DNA from: Lachnospiraceae bacterium
GTDB lineage: Bacteria; Bacillota; Clostridia; Lachnospirales; Lachnospiraceae
Reading direction: 5' to 3'
Length of the DNA stretch: 64,000 nucleotides
Assembly: GCA_014804755.1 (NCBI GenBank)
Contig: JAAUZE010000019.1
Coordinates: forward strand, 226,898 to 290,897
Shown: positions 22,839 through 30,384 of the stretch, piece after piece
Position numbering within the stretch: the stretch's first letter is position 1
Layout of the letters: every line of letters begins with the position of its first letter
Position numbers and translations under genes: made by a program
Notes under the pieces: generated by a model
Databases searched by the model: none
Told to the model about the DNA's origin: nothing
The model's input: the letters and a program-made list of their open reading frames with translations, nothing else

Positions 22839-24239
22839 ATGGCAACTCAAAATCCGGCACTTACTCCCGGTACATCCAAAAAGCACAAGACTTTGACCAA
22901 AGATTTGACAAACGGAAATCCAATGTCGCTCATTCTCGGCTTTTCCGTTCCGCTCCTGTTCGGTATGCTGTTTCAGCAGTTTTACAGCCTGGTGGATACA
23001 ATCATCGTCGGCAAATGCATCGACGCCAACGCGCTTGCCGCAGTCGGCTCCACCGGCTCCATCAATTTTCTGATCATCGGCTTCTGTATCGGTATTTGCA
23101 GCGGTTTTTCCATTCCCGTCGCACAGCGCTTCGGTGCGGGCGATTACGCCGGCATGCGCAAAATGGTATGGAACGGCGCATGGCTCTCTCTTGCCTTCGC
23201 CGCTGTCATGACCGTGGTCGTGTCCCTGCTCTGCGGGCAGATTCTTCGGGTAATGCATACCCCCGACGATATTTATGAACAGGCCTATTCCTATATTTAT
23301 GTGATCTTTCTAGGAATACCCGTTATTTACTTGTATAACATGCTCTCCGGCATCATCCGTTCGCTGGGCGATAGTAAAACGCCTGTTATTTTTCTTGTAT
23401 TGTCGTCCGTTCTCAATATCGGTCTCGACCTGCTGTTTATTCTGGTGTTTGACTTTAATGTGGCGGGCGCGGCCTACGCGACCGTCATCTCGCAGCTTGT
23501 TTCCGGCATCGCCTGCCTGATCTTTATGATCCGCAGATTTCCGATCCTGCGCCCCGAAAGCAAACACGAGTTATTCTATGATGCACACTGCGGTAAGATC
23601 CTTTGCAGTATGGGAATCCCAATGGGTCTGCAATATTCCATCACGGCGATCGGTTCCGTCATCCTTCAGACATCGGTCAATAATCTCGGCACAACGGCCG
23701 TCTCCGCCGTCACTGCCGGCAGCCGCCTCGGCAATTTTTTAGTCTGCCCGTTCGACGCGATGGGCTCGACCATGGCAACATACGGCGGTCAGAATATCGG
23801 AGCCAAAAAGACGGACCGCATCAAAGAAGGCTTAAAAGCATGCACACTGCTTGGCGCTGCCTATTCCGCCATCGCTCTGCTCCTTGTTGTTTTATGCGGA
23901 AGGACTCTGCTCCTACTGTTCTTACACGCCGAAGATGCCGAGATCATAACGATGGCATATCGCTTCCTGTGCACGAACAGCCTGTTCTATTTTCCGCTTG
24001 CGCTTGTCAATATCATCCGTTTTTTAATTCAGGGGATGGGCTTTTCGCGCTTTGCAATGCTTGCCGGTGTCTGTGAAATGGCTGCCCGCGCGCTTGTGGG
24101 CTTCTATATCGTGCCCGCCTTTGGCTTCTATGCCATCGGCTTCGCAAGCCCAACCGCATGGATTTTTGCCGATGCGTTCCTTATCCCGGCTTTTTTCCAC
24201 GTCTATCGCCGTACGCGGCGATTGTTTTCCCAGTCCTGA
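22839..24239 (+). CDS. MATE-family efflux transporter
   Basis: The protein has 466 residues and about 12 membrane helices. The NorM/DinF-type signature is present in both halves: YSLVDTIIVGKCIDANALAA in helix 1-2, and ATYGGQNIGAKK after helix 7. MATE proteins export drugs, toxins or metabolites using sodium or proton gradients; the substrate is not readable. The ribosome binding site AGAGGG precedes the ATG. It is separate from the MATE-deacetylase fusion at 4540 and shares only family-level similarity. It is followed by two palindromic repeats before the carbamate kinase gene. Confidence 0.92.
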   Translation: MATQNPALTPGTSKKHKTLTKDLTNGNPMSLILGFSVPLLFGMLFQQFYSLVDTIIVGKCIDANALAAVGSTGSINFLIIGFCIGICSGFSIPVAQRFGAGDYAGMRKMVWNGAWLSLAFAAVMTVVVSLLCGQILRVMHTPDDIYEQAYSYIYVIFLGIPVIYLYNMLSGIIRSLGDSKTPVIFLVLSSVLNIGLDLLFILVFDFNVAGAAYATVISQLVSGIACLIFMIRRFPILRPESKHELFYDAHCGKILCSMGIPMGLQYSITAIGSVILQTSVNNLGTTAVSAVTAGSRLGNFLVCPFDAMGSTMATYGGQNIGAKKTDRIKEGLKACTLLGAAYSAIALLLVVLCGRTLLLLFLHAEDAEIITMAYRFLCTNSLFYFPLALVNIIRFLIQGMGFSRFAMLAGVCEMAARALVGFYIVPAFGFYAIGFASPTAWIFADAFLIPAFFHVYRRTRRLFSQS

Positions 24240-24252
24240 CCTGCTCTTTTGT

Positions 24253-24294
24253 TTTTAGGGAAACACTGATTTAATCTGCGTTTTCTTAGAAAAA
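24253..24294. repeat. Dispersed palindromic repeat
   Basis: The core GGGAAACACTGATTTAATC is followed by TGCGTTTTCTTAGAAAAA, forming imperfect inverted arms of about 18 bases. It is 14 bases after the MATE stop and may also help end its transcript. Confidence 0.7.
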
Positions 24295-24338
24295 TGAATG
24301 GTAAAAAGCGTATTTCACTATACAATCCGCACGGAATT

Positions 24339-24347
24339 TGCTATACT
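24339..24347 (+). promoter_or_regulatory. Extended -10 promoter of the carbamate kinase gene
   Basis: TGCTATACT is an extended -10 element 72 bases before the start codon. Transcription from here would place the palindromic repeat at 24362 in the leader. Confidence 0.55.
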
Positions 24348-24361
24348 GAACATAAGTTTTT

Positions 24362-24390
24362 TAAGGAGACGCTTCCATCAGCGTTTCCCT
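24362..24390. repeat. Dispersed palindromic repeat in the carbamate kinase leader
   Basis: AGGAGACGCT and AGCGTTTCCCT pair with one wobble around TCCATC. It is the most compact copy and lies 29 bases before the arcC start codon. Confidence 0.6.
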
Positions 24391-24418
24391 GACGTACGAC
24401 GGGAAAGGAACGGATTTT

Positions 24419-25354
24419 ATGAGCAAAAAACGAGTAGTGGTTTCTCTTGGACATGAGGCGCTCGGCCATAATACGACGATGCAGCAGTCCGCTGTCAAGG
24501 TTACGGCGGCGGCGCTTGCCGACCTGATCGAAGCAGACTGTCAGCTGACTATCACGCACAGCAACGGGTCTCAGGTCAGCATGATCCATAAAGCGATGAG
24601 TGAGCTGCACCGCATCTATACGGATTACACTCCTGCGCCGATGTGCGTCTGCTCTGCCATGAGTCAGGGCTATGTCGGCTACGATATTCAGAATGCGCTC
24701 CGCGCGCAGCTTTTGGAGCGCGGGCTCTCCACTCCGGTCAGCACGATCCTTACGCAGGTCACGGTCGATCCTTACGACGAGGCTTTTTACGAGCCGGATA
24801 AGGTCATCGGACGCGTCATGTCCGCAGAGGAGGCGGAGGCCGAGACGAAGAAAGGTAATTATGTGATCGGTCAGCCCGGCAGCGGCTTTCGAAGAGTTGT
24901 CGCGGCGCCGAAGCCAATCGACATTGTAGAGATTGATGCCATCCGCACGCTCGCGGACGCAGGACAGGCAGTCATCGCCTGCGGCGGCGGCGGCATTCCG
25001 GTCATTGAACAGCAGCACGCCTTAAAGGGCGCTTCCGCTGTCATCGAAAAGGACAGCATCGCCGGTCTTCTCGCTGCGAAGCTGAAAGCGGAAATGCTCA
25101 TTATACTCACAAGCGTGGACGAGGTCTACCGCAATTATAAAAAAGAAGATCAGTCCGCCATCCCTTCCATGACGATCAATGAGGCAAAAAAACTGCTTGC
25201 CGAGAATCAGTTCGGCAAAGGTGACATGCTTCCTAAGATCGAAGCGGCAATCACCTATCTCGATCAGGTGCCGAACGGCAGCGTATTGATCACCTCCCTC
25301 GGCAAGGTCGCAGACGCCATCAAGGGAAAAGCAGGAACATTGATCACAATATAA
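24419..25354 (+). CDS. arcC: Carbamate kinase-family amino-acid kinase
   Basis: The 311-residue length and layout are those of carbamate kinase, which makes ATP from carbamoyl phosphate in arginine or purine breakdown. Motifs: HSNGSQV (substrate loop; usually HGNGPQV), SAMSQGYVGYDIQNALR, TQVTVDPYDEAFYEPDK, IACGGGGIPV and AAKLKAEMLIILTSVDEVY. The first phosphate loop reads SLGHEALG rather than the usual ALGGNAL, replacing a conserved Asn with Glu. Related Lachnospiraceae proteins also vary here, so activity is likely but not certain. No arcA or arcB is adjacent. The gene follows its own promoter and is followed by a terminator and a tandem repeat. Confidence 0.85.
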   Translation: MSKKRVVVSLGHEALGHNTTMQQSAVKVTAAALADLIEADCQLTITHSNGSQVSMIHKAMSELHRIYTDYTPAPMCVCSAMSQGYVGYDIQNALRAQLLERGLSTPVSTILTQVTVDPYDEAFYEPDKVIGRVMSAEEAEAETKKGNYVIGQPGSGFRRVVAAPKPIDIVEIDAIRTLADAGQAVIACGGGGIPVIEQQHALKGASAVIEKDSIAGLLAAKLKAEMLIILTSVDEVYRNYKKEDQSAIPSMTINEAKKLLAENQFGKGDMLPKIEAAITYLDQVPNGSVLITSLGKVADAIKGKAGTLITI

Positions 25355-25355
25355 A

Positions 25356-25376
25356 AAAGAACGCTGCGCGTTCTTT
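25356..25376 (+). terminator. Hairpin directly after the carbamate kinase stop codon
   Basis: AAAGAACGC and GCGTTCTTT are perfect 9-bp arms around TGC. It begins one base after the stop codon. The T-run is short, so termination may be partial, with the hairpin at 25521 as a second stop. Confidence 0.6.
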
Positions 25377-25390
25377 GCGAGATTTTGCTT

Positions 25391-25504
25391 ACGCAAAACT
25401 CGAAATAAATCTGCTTTGCAGATTCTTCCGGGATCAAGATAACTCATACGCAAAACTCGAAATAAATTTGCTTTGCAGATTCTTCCGGGATCAAGATAAC
25501 TCAT
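25391..25504. repeat. Two 57-bp tandem repeats downstream of arcC
   Basis: Units 25391-25447 and 25448-25504 differ at one base. Each contains TCTGCTTTGCAGA (or TTTGCTTTGCAGA), a small internal hairpin. On the minus strand the units keep an open frame of 19 codons per unit, but no start signal supports a gene. Confidence 0.85.
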
Positions 25505-25520
25505 ATGCATAAAAGAAAGT

Positions 25521-25551
25521 AAAGAATCCGTTTTTGGCGGATTCTTTTTTC
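25521..25551 (+). terminator. Rho-independent terminator
   Basis: AAAGAATCCG (25521-25530) and CGGATTCTTT (25538-25547) are perfect 10-bp arms followed by TTT. It ends transcription from the carbamate kinase side. Confidence 0.85.
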
Positions 25552-25830
25552 GTTCAGGCCTTCCCCCGAAAACATCAAACGGATGGTTTTTCTTTTCTAT
25601 GACAGTGCATGAAACGTATATGTCATAATCCTCTGTCAGTTTTTCTTTTTACGGGAATCCCTGTATTTATGCGATTCTAGCATCGACAATGACATCATAT
25701 TCCTGCATTTCCCATCTCATTATGACATTTACGTCAGATACGTCTTCTTTCTGTCATTCACCGGTAACCGCCTGCACGATTTTTCTTTCCGCTTCCTCCA
25801 TCCGTTAAATATATGTTGTTATTTTTTTCT
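25552..25830. other. Intergenic, no supported gene
   Basis: This gap lies between the arcC terminator and the stop codon of the leftward subtilase. It is pyrimidine-rich, with several ATGACA/TGTCAT words in both orientations. I see no hairpin strong enough to call a subtilase terminator and no gene. Confidence 0.4.
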
Positions 25831-27372
25831 TTACAATTCTGCCATACGCTCAAATACTCCGGAGACGGAAAGCCTGCCGTACCCCCACTCCCTGCTCGGA
25901 TAGACAATATCCAGATCACGCACGGCGCCGCGGACAAAATAATTTTTCACATTGATTGAGTTGATCCACGGTAGATTTTGCTCCGTCACCGCCCACTGTA
26001 AAAACTGTGCTACACCGCCCGCCGTAATTGCCGCCGAAATGCTTGAACCGCTCCGTTTTCCGAGCACGGTAGAGACATTGACTCCCGGCGCGGCAAGATC
26101 GGGTTTCACTCTGCTATCCCGCGTGTAACCCCTTCCCGATTCCGGAGAAAAGCTGTTATTTAAGTCATCATAGGTGGACACGCCGAGCGCCTCCCATGCC
26201 GCGGAGGGATCCGTCAGTGTGACATAGGGACTCGGTTCTAAAAAGGTAACGGGCGCGGTCACGAACTCAGCGATTGGAAGCCACGCATGAAACAGGGCAT
26301 AATTTGCCTGCTCCTCCTCTGTCACGATCAACGTCCAGATTCCCGGCGACGGCGCGACAAAACGCAGGAAAAGCAGCTGCGCGCCGCTTCCGGTCTCCAC
26401 CCGCTCCGCGTCCAGATAGAGCGTTGTTTTTTCATAGATAAAGCGGTACGTTGTTGTTCCCTCCATATTCAGCCGAATGTCGCGCACGGTCTCTCCGCCG
26501 GGGCTCCTTAAGGAAAATTGAAACTGATAGGGCTGTGTTCCCCATACATTGAGCGTGAATCCCTGCACGCCCTCGGAAACGCGGATTTCCACATCCCGCC
26601 GCAGCTGACCGATTTCATTTTGGAACACATTCCGATTAAAACAGCCGGAAAAATGATGCTGCTTATTTCCCTCGTTTCCGCTGCATATAACGACAGCACG
26701 ACCGATTTTCACCGCAATACTGTTGATTGCACGCTCCAATGTGGACGTACCGGTATGGGATGCCAGATTCGTTCCGAGCCCAAGGCAAATGACGAGCGGA
26801 AGCCCCAGACGTTCCGCCTGCTCATCCAAAAACTGCAGTCCCTGCTCAATATCTGTTTCACTATAACAGACCGCATCATCCGCCACCAGATAGTATTGCC
26901 TGACATTTTGGGGCGCCTGCCGGAGCTTCACGACCAAAAGCCTGCTGTCCGGAGCGGCCCCGATATAGCTTCTGCCTCCTTCCACTCTGCTGCCCGCCGC
27001 TACGCTCGCCATCGCCGTTCCGTGCCCCAACTCGTCCGTTACGGGCACGATACTGCGCGGACTATCACTTTGCAGGGCGTTGTTGATCTCCTCCTCCGTA
27101 TAGGTACGATCCGCCTCCTGATCCCAGATCGCCGCGATACGCGTTGACCCGTCGCTCTGTCTGAACACATCCAGTTCATACCGGATTCCCGTATCCACGA
27201 ATCCGACCAGAACGCCGCGCCCTGTTAAAGCAAGCGGCTCTCCCTGTACTTCCAGAATACCGCTTTCTATCAGCGCATTCGGATCAAACGAAAATCCTGC
27301 TCCGCCTGTCAGTCCGGGGGCGGGCGGCTCCTGCATCAGTCCGTATACAAATGGAATATCTCCATATGCCAT
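25831..27372 (-). CDS. Subtilase (S8 family) resembling clostridial Csp proteases
   Basis: The protein has 513 residues. The catalytic triad is visible: Asp in GFVDTGI, His in LGHGTAMAS and Ser in SGSSISAAITAGG; oxyanion Asn in VICSGNEGN. A beta-rich insert of about 150 residues sits between the His and Ser parts, as in the Csp proteases that process germination enzymes of Clostridia. There is no signal peptide, also as in Csp. Its target could be a spore or cell-envelope protein; this is inference. The ATG at 27372 follows directly on the T-run of the upstream gene's terminator hairpin, so its ribosome binding site lies within that hairpin's 3' arm. Confidence 0.85.
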   Translation of the reverse strand: MAYGDIPFVYGLMQEPPAPGLTGGAGFSFDPNALIESGILEVQGEPLALTGRGVLVGFVDTGIRYELDVFRQSDGSTRIAAIWDQEADRTYTEEEINNALQSDSPRSIVPVTDELGHGTAMASVAAGSRVEGGRSYIGAAPDSRLLVVKLRQAPQNVRQYYLVADDAVCYSETDIEQGLQFLDEQAERLGLPLVICLGLGTNLASHTGTSTLERAINSIAVKIGRAVVICSGNEGNKQHHFSGCFNRNVFQNEIGQLRRDVEIRVSEGVQGFTLNVWGTQPYQFQFSLRSPGGETVRDIRLNMEGTTTYRFIYEKTTLYLDAERVETGSGAQLLFLRFVAPSPGIWTLIVTEEEQANYALFHAWLPIAEFVTAPVTFLEPSPYVTLTDPSAAWEALGVSTYDDLNNSFSPESGRGYTRDSRVKPDLAAPGVNVSTVLGKRSGSSISAAITAGGVAQFLQWAVTEQNLPWINSINVKNYFVRGAVRDLDIVYPSREWGYGRLSVSGVFERMAEL

Positions 27373-27418
27373 AAAAAAAGATACCTGCCTATGCCTTTAT
27401 GTAAGCATATGCAGGTAT
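27373..27418 (-). terminator. Terminator of the upstream lipoprotein gene, abutting the subtilase start codon
   Basis: On the minus strand ATACCTGC pairs with GCAGGTAT, and an inner TATGC pairs with GCATA. Seven T follow and then the ATG of the subtilase. The hairpin covers the only candidate ribosome binding site (AGGCAGG). Confidence 0.75.
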
Positions 27419-27439
27419 TCTTTGCTTTTTGACCGTTTC

Positions 27440-28267
27440 TCATCGGCTTAACTGCGCAAGCATTTCTTCTTTTCCAACCGCATTCTCAGCACAAAGTCTT
27501 CCGCCGTCCTCTGTCACACCCAGACTGCCAAGCAGCTCCCGATACGTCGCCTCATCCGTCAGCTCGCCCATATAATAATAGTCGGTAACTCCCTGTCCGG
27601 TAAAACTGCCGTCCGCATCATAAAGCGCGTTGTAGGCATCATTCAGAACCGCCCCCGTTTCTTCAGTGATTGTCTTTTCAGCAGATACCTGAAAATAAGA
27701 CCGCCCGTAGCCGCCTTCGTCGCCACCGCCATTCCACCTTGCAAACGTATAAAAAGTACCGCTGCGCTCAAAATAATTCATTTCCACCGTCGTCATCCGA
27801 TCCAGCATACAGAATAGGGCATCGTCCTTGGCCGTATAAATAGAATAGCTGTCGAATTCCCGGTCCAAAACGACCAGTTCCGGAATGTCGTCGCCGTCCA
27901 GATAAATCAGCGAGAACACTTTCGCTTCGCCCACACTATCCGCAACTGTCTGCTGATAGATTTCTCTGTATGTCCGCGCCTGTTCATTTGCAACAGGCGG
28001 CTCTTCCGCTTCGATGTCAGGCAGCACCTGTTCATTCGCAGCAGGCGCCTCTTCCGCTTCGCTGCCTGACTGCGCCAGTTGATTCGTATCAGGCGGCACA
28101 GATGTTTCCGTTTCTGCCATTCCTCCATCTGTTACCGTCACATCTTCCGCCTCTGTATCATTCACTACGATCGTCTTGGGTGCCTGCGTTTCTTCGCCGC
28201 TCTCCGCACCACAGGCAGATAACAGCAGCGCCAAATACAAAACGCCCGTTATCCATTTGTTTTTCAT
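27440..28267 (-). CDS. Lipoprotein of unknown function
   Basis: The protein has 275 residues. The signal peptide WITGVLYLALLLSAC ends in a lipobox Cys, so the protein is anchored to the outside of the membrane. Residues about 25-95 are acidic, with a loosely repeated phrase (EAEEAPAANEQ, then EAEEPPVANEQ). The C-terminal half contains FSLIYLDGDDIPELVVLD, a phrase common in Lachnospiraceae lipoproteins with an EF-hand-like acidic loop. The function is not known. The ATG at 28267 has GGGGTGAGAG; the longer open frame to 28291 has no site. It has its own terminator at 27373. Confidence 0.75.
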   Translation of the reverse strand: MKNKWITGVLYLALLLSACGAESGEETQAPKTIVVNDTEAEDVTVTDGGMAETETSVPPDTNQLAQSGSEAEEAPAANEQVLPDIEAEEPPVANEQARTYREIYQQTVADSVGEAKVFSLIYLDGDDIPELVVLDREFDSYSIYTAKDDALFCMLDRMTTVEMNYFERSGTFYTFARWNGGGDEGGYGRSYFQVSAEKTITEETGAVLNDAYNALYDADGSFTGQGVTDYYYMGELTDEATYRELLGSLGVTEDGGRLCAENAVGKEEMLAQLSR

Positions 28268-28333
28268 GCTCTCACCCCTATGTAAAAGCATCGAAAGTTA
28301 TACTCAATCCAAAAGAATTGCGTAAGCAAGCCA

Positions 28334-28398
28334 AAAGAATTGCGTAAGCAATTCTTTGAAAGAATGCAAAAGAATGCAAAGAATGCAAGGCATTCTTT
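28334..28398 (-). terminator. Two tandem terminator hairpins after clpX
   Basis: AAAGAATTGC/GCAATTCTTT (28334-28357, GTAA loop) and AAAGAATGC/GCATTCTTT (28378-28398) are perfect stems of 10 and 9 bp. The 21-base unit CCAAAAGAATTGCGTAAGCA is also repeated directly at 28309 and 28331. The AGAATGC word occurs three times more, suggesting slippage of terminator pieces. Confidence 0.75.
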
Positions 28399-28418
28399 TG
28401 CGTTCTGTGCATTCTTTT

Positions 28419-30179
28419 TTATTGCCCTGCAGCGCTTGGGATTTCCGCGGTTTGTCTTGGCGGGGGAAGCAACGCTGTCGGCATGTTGCTCCTAATCTCC
28501 ACGATCGGGCTTGCTTTTCCCTCGATATAATCACGGGTAATGACCACACGACCAATATTATCGTCCTTGGGCACCTCGTACATAATATCGAGCATAAACT
28601 CCTCAATGATCGCACGAAGCGCGCGCGCGCCGGTATCCCGCTCCATCGCCTTATCCGCGATCGCCTCTAACGCGCTTTGATCAAACTCCAGCTTTACCTC
28701 ATCCAATTCCAAAAGCCGCTGGTACTGCTTCAAGACCGCATTCTTCGGCTCGCTTAATATCTGAATCATATCTTCCTTATTGAGTCCTTTGAGCGTGCAC
28801 AGGATGGGCATACGTCCGATAAATTCCGGAATCAGACCAAACTGCCTTAAATCCTCTACGGTCACTTTCTCCAAAAGCTCCCGTTCCTTATCATACTTAT
28901 CCTTTAACTCCGCAGAAAAACCAATGGAGGTCTGTTTCCTTAGGCGCTGCTTAATGATCTCCTCTAAGTCCGGGAACGCTCCGCCGCAGATAAACAGGAT
29001 ATTGCGGGTATTCACTGTTGCAAGCGGCACCATCGCATTTTTGCTGTTCGCGCCGACGGGCACTTCAACCTCCGCGCCCTCTAAGAGCTTTAACATTCCC
29101 TGCTGTACCGACTCGCCGCTGACATCACGCGAGGTCGTTTCTTTTTTCTTTGCGATCTTATCAATCTCATCAATAAAGACGATACCGCGTTCCGCTCTGT
29201 CCACGTCATTATCCGCAGCCGCCAGAAGCTTGGAGATTACGCTCTCAATATCGTCTCCGATATACCCTGCCTCCGTCAGCGAAGTCGCATCGGCAATGGC
29301 AAGAGGTACATCCAAGAGCCGCGCAAGCGTCTTTGCTAAATACGTCTTTCCACAGCCCGTCGGCCCGATCATCAATATGTTCGACTTTTCAATCTCAATG
29401 TCATCCATGGTATTCGTCGCAACCCGCTTGTAGTGATTATACACCGCTACGGAAATGATCTTCTTTGCCCGATCCTGGCCGACAACATATTCATCCAGCT
29501 TCTCACGGATCTTATGCGGCGCCGGAATATCCTTTAAGTTTAAGACCGGTTCCGCCTTCTCCTGCTTCTTTCTTTTTTTGACCTTTTGCCGATACGGTAT
29601 GCCCTCTCCCTGCAGATCGGCAAGATTTACAAATTGAATATTCGGGAAAAAACCGCGTCCGTTGATGTTTTTTCCGAAATCAATATTGTCAGATGTTATG
29701 TTTTTATTTGATTTATGTGTATTTTCTGTTCCGGTATTCTTTTCTGCCTCGGCAGTATCTCCCGACGCAGCGGTTTCCGTCTCACCATCTGCCGCAGCGT
29801 TTTCCCTGCCTGTGCCGTCATCTTCCGTATGCTTCTTCTCTGAACCATCCTGTCCCACACCGGACTGTGCCGACTCCTGACCGTTCCTTTTTTCCTTTGC
29901 TTCATTTTTTTTTGATGTATCCTCTTCCATCGCTTTGGCGCTCATGGCATCCAGCATGAAAGAAGCAAAATAAGGATTATTCATCTGATTCATCATATCC
30001 GAATTCAATAACCCCTGTTTTTCCATCTCTGAGACTGTGTCCATGGTGCTGTGCATGCAATCGTCGCAAATACAAATATGGTTCGGCAGATGAAACATCC
30101 GTCCTGCTTTGCTCTCCGGCCTCCTGCACAGCATACACACATCTTCATACTCATTATTATGATTTGTACTGTCAGACAT
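28419..30179 (-). CDS. clpX: ClpX-like AAA+ unfoldase with a long linker after the zinc domain
   Basis: ClpX unfolds proteins and feeds them to the ClpP protease. Zinc domain: C15-x2-C18 and C38-x2-C41. Walker A is GPTGCGKT (about 272-279), Walker B FIDEIDK, the pore loop GYIGDD and the ClpP-docking loop SIGFS. At 586 residues it is about 160 longer than usual. The extra length is a low-complexity, Glu/Thr/Asn-rich linker at about 85-205, ending in KVKKRKKQEK. The ATG at 30179 has GTGGAAGG upstream; an upstream extension to 30299 overlaps the promoter and is rejected. clpP is not adjacent, so this could be a second, specialised ClpX. Confidence 0.9.
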   Translation of the reverse strand: MSDSTNHNNEYEDVCMLCRRPESKAGRMFHLPNHICICDDCMHSTMDTVSEMEKQGLLNSDMMNQMNNPYFASFMLDAMSAKAMEEDTSKKNEAKEKRNGQESAQSGVGQDGSEKKHTEDDGTGRENAAADGETETAASGDTAEAEKNTGTENTHKSNKNITSDNIDFGKNINGRGFFPNIQFVNLADLQGEGIPYRQKVKKRKKQEKAEPVLNLKDIPAPHKIREKLDEYVVGQDRAKKIISVAVYNHYKRVATNTMDDIEIEKSNILMIGPTGCGKTYLAKTLARLLDVPLAIADATSLTEAGYIGDDIESVISKLLAAADNDVDRAERGIVFIDEIDKIAKKKETTSRDVSGESVQQGMLKLLEGAEVEVPVGANSKNAMVPLATVNTRNILFICGGAFPDLEEIIKQRLRKQTSIGFSAELKDKYDKERELLEKVTVEDLRQFGLIPEFIGRMPILCTLKGLNKEDMIQILSEPKNAVLKQYQRLLELDEVKLEFDQSALEAIADKAMERDTGARALRAIIEEFMLDIMYEVPKDDNIGRVVITRDYIEGKASPIVEIRSNMPTALLPPPRQTAEIPSAAGQ

Positions 30180-30235
30180 CCTTCCACTCCCTGTTAAAAA
30201 AGATTGAGAAACTTCATATAGGTTGTTAAAATGAC

Positions 30236-30269
30236 TATGTGGCGGCAAAGCATGCTCCACCGCCACATA
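30236..30269 (-). promoter_or_regulatory. Stable hairpin at the 5' end of the clpX leader
   Basis: TATGTGGCGG and CCGCCACATA are perfect 10-bp arms (30236-30245 and 30260-30269) immediately downstream of the -10 box. The transcript would begin with this hairpin, which could protect the RNA or bind a protein. Confidence 0.65.
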
Positions 30270-30270
30270 C

Positions 30271-30299
30271 AGTATAAAACATATCTTCTCTCCGAACAA
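30271..30299 (-). promoter_or_regulatory. Sigma-A promoter of clpX
   Basis: On the minus strand TTGTTC (30294-30299) and TATACT (30271-30276) are spaced by 17 bases. This leaves a leader of about 85 bases before the clpX start codon. Confidence 0.75.
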
Positions 30300-30384
30300 G
30301 TGAAGATTTTATAAAACGACTGGTATTTCTTGCAAAAAAGTCTGCGCAAAAGATGGTCCATCCCACTGGAAGAATCATAACCGC

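Noticed and set aside
25022..25510. Minus-strand open frame with two 19-residue repeats opposite the end of arcC.
   Set aside because: The repeat comes from the 57-bp tandem units. Most of the frame lies opposite carbamate kinase coding sequence, and no ribosome binding site is present.
30180..30299. N-terminal extension of clpX by 40 codons.
   Set aside because: It would cover the promoter and the leader hairpin, and the ribosome binding site is at the ATG at 30179.
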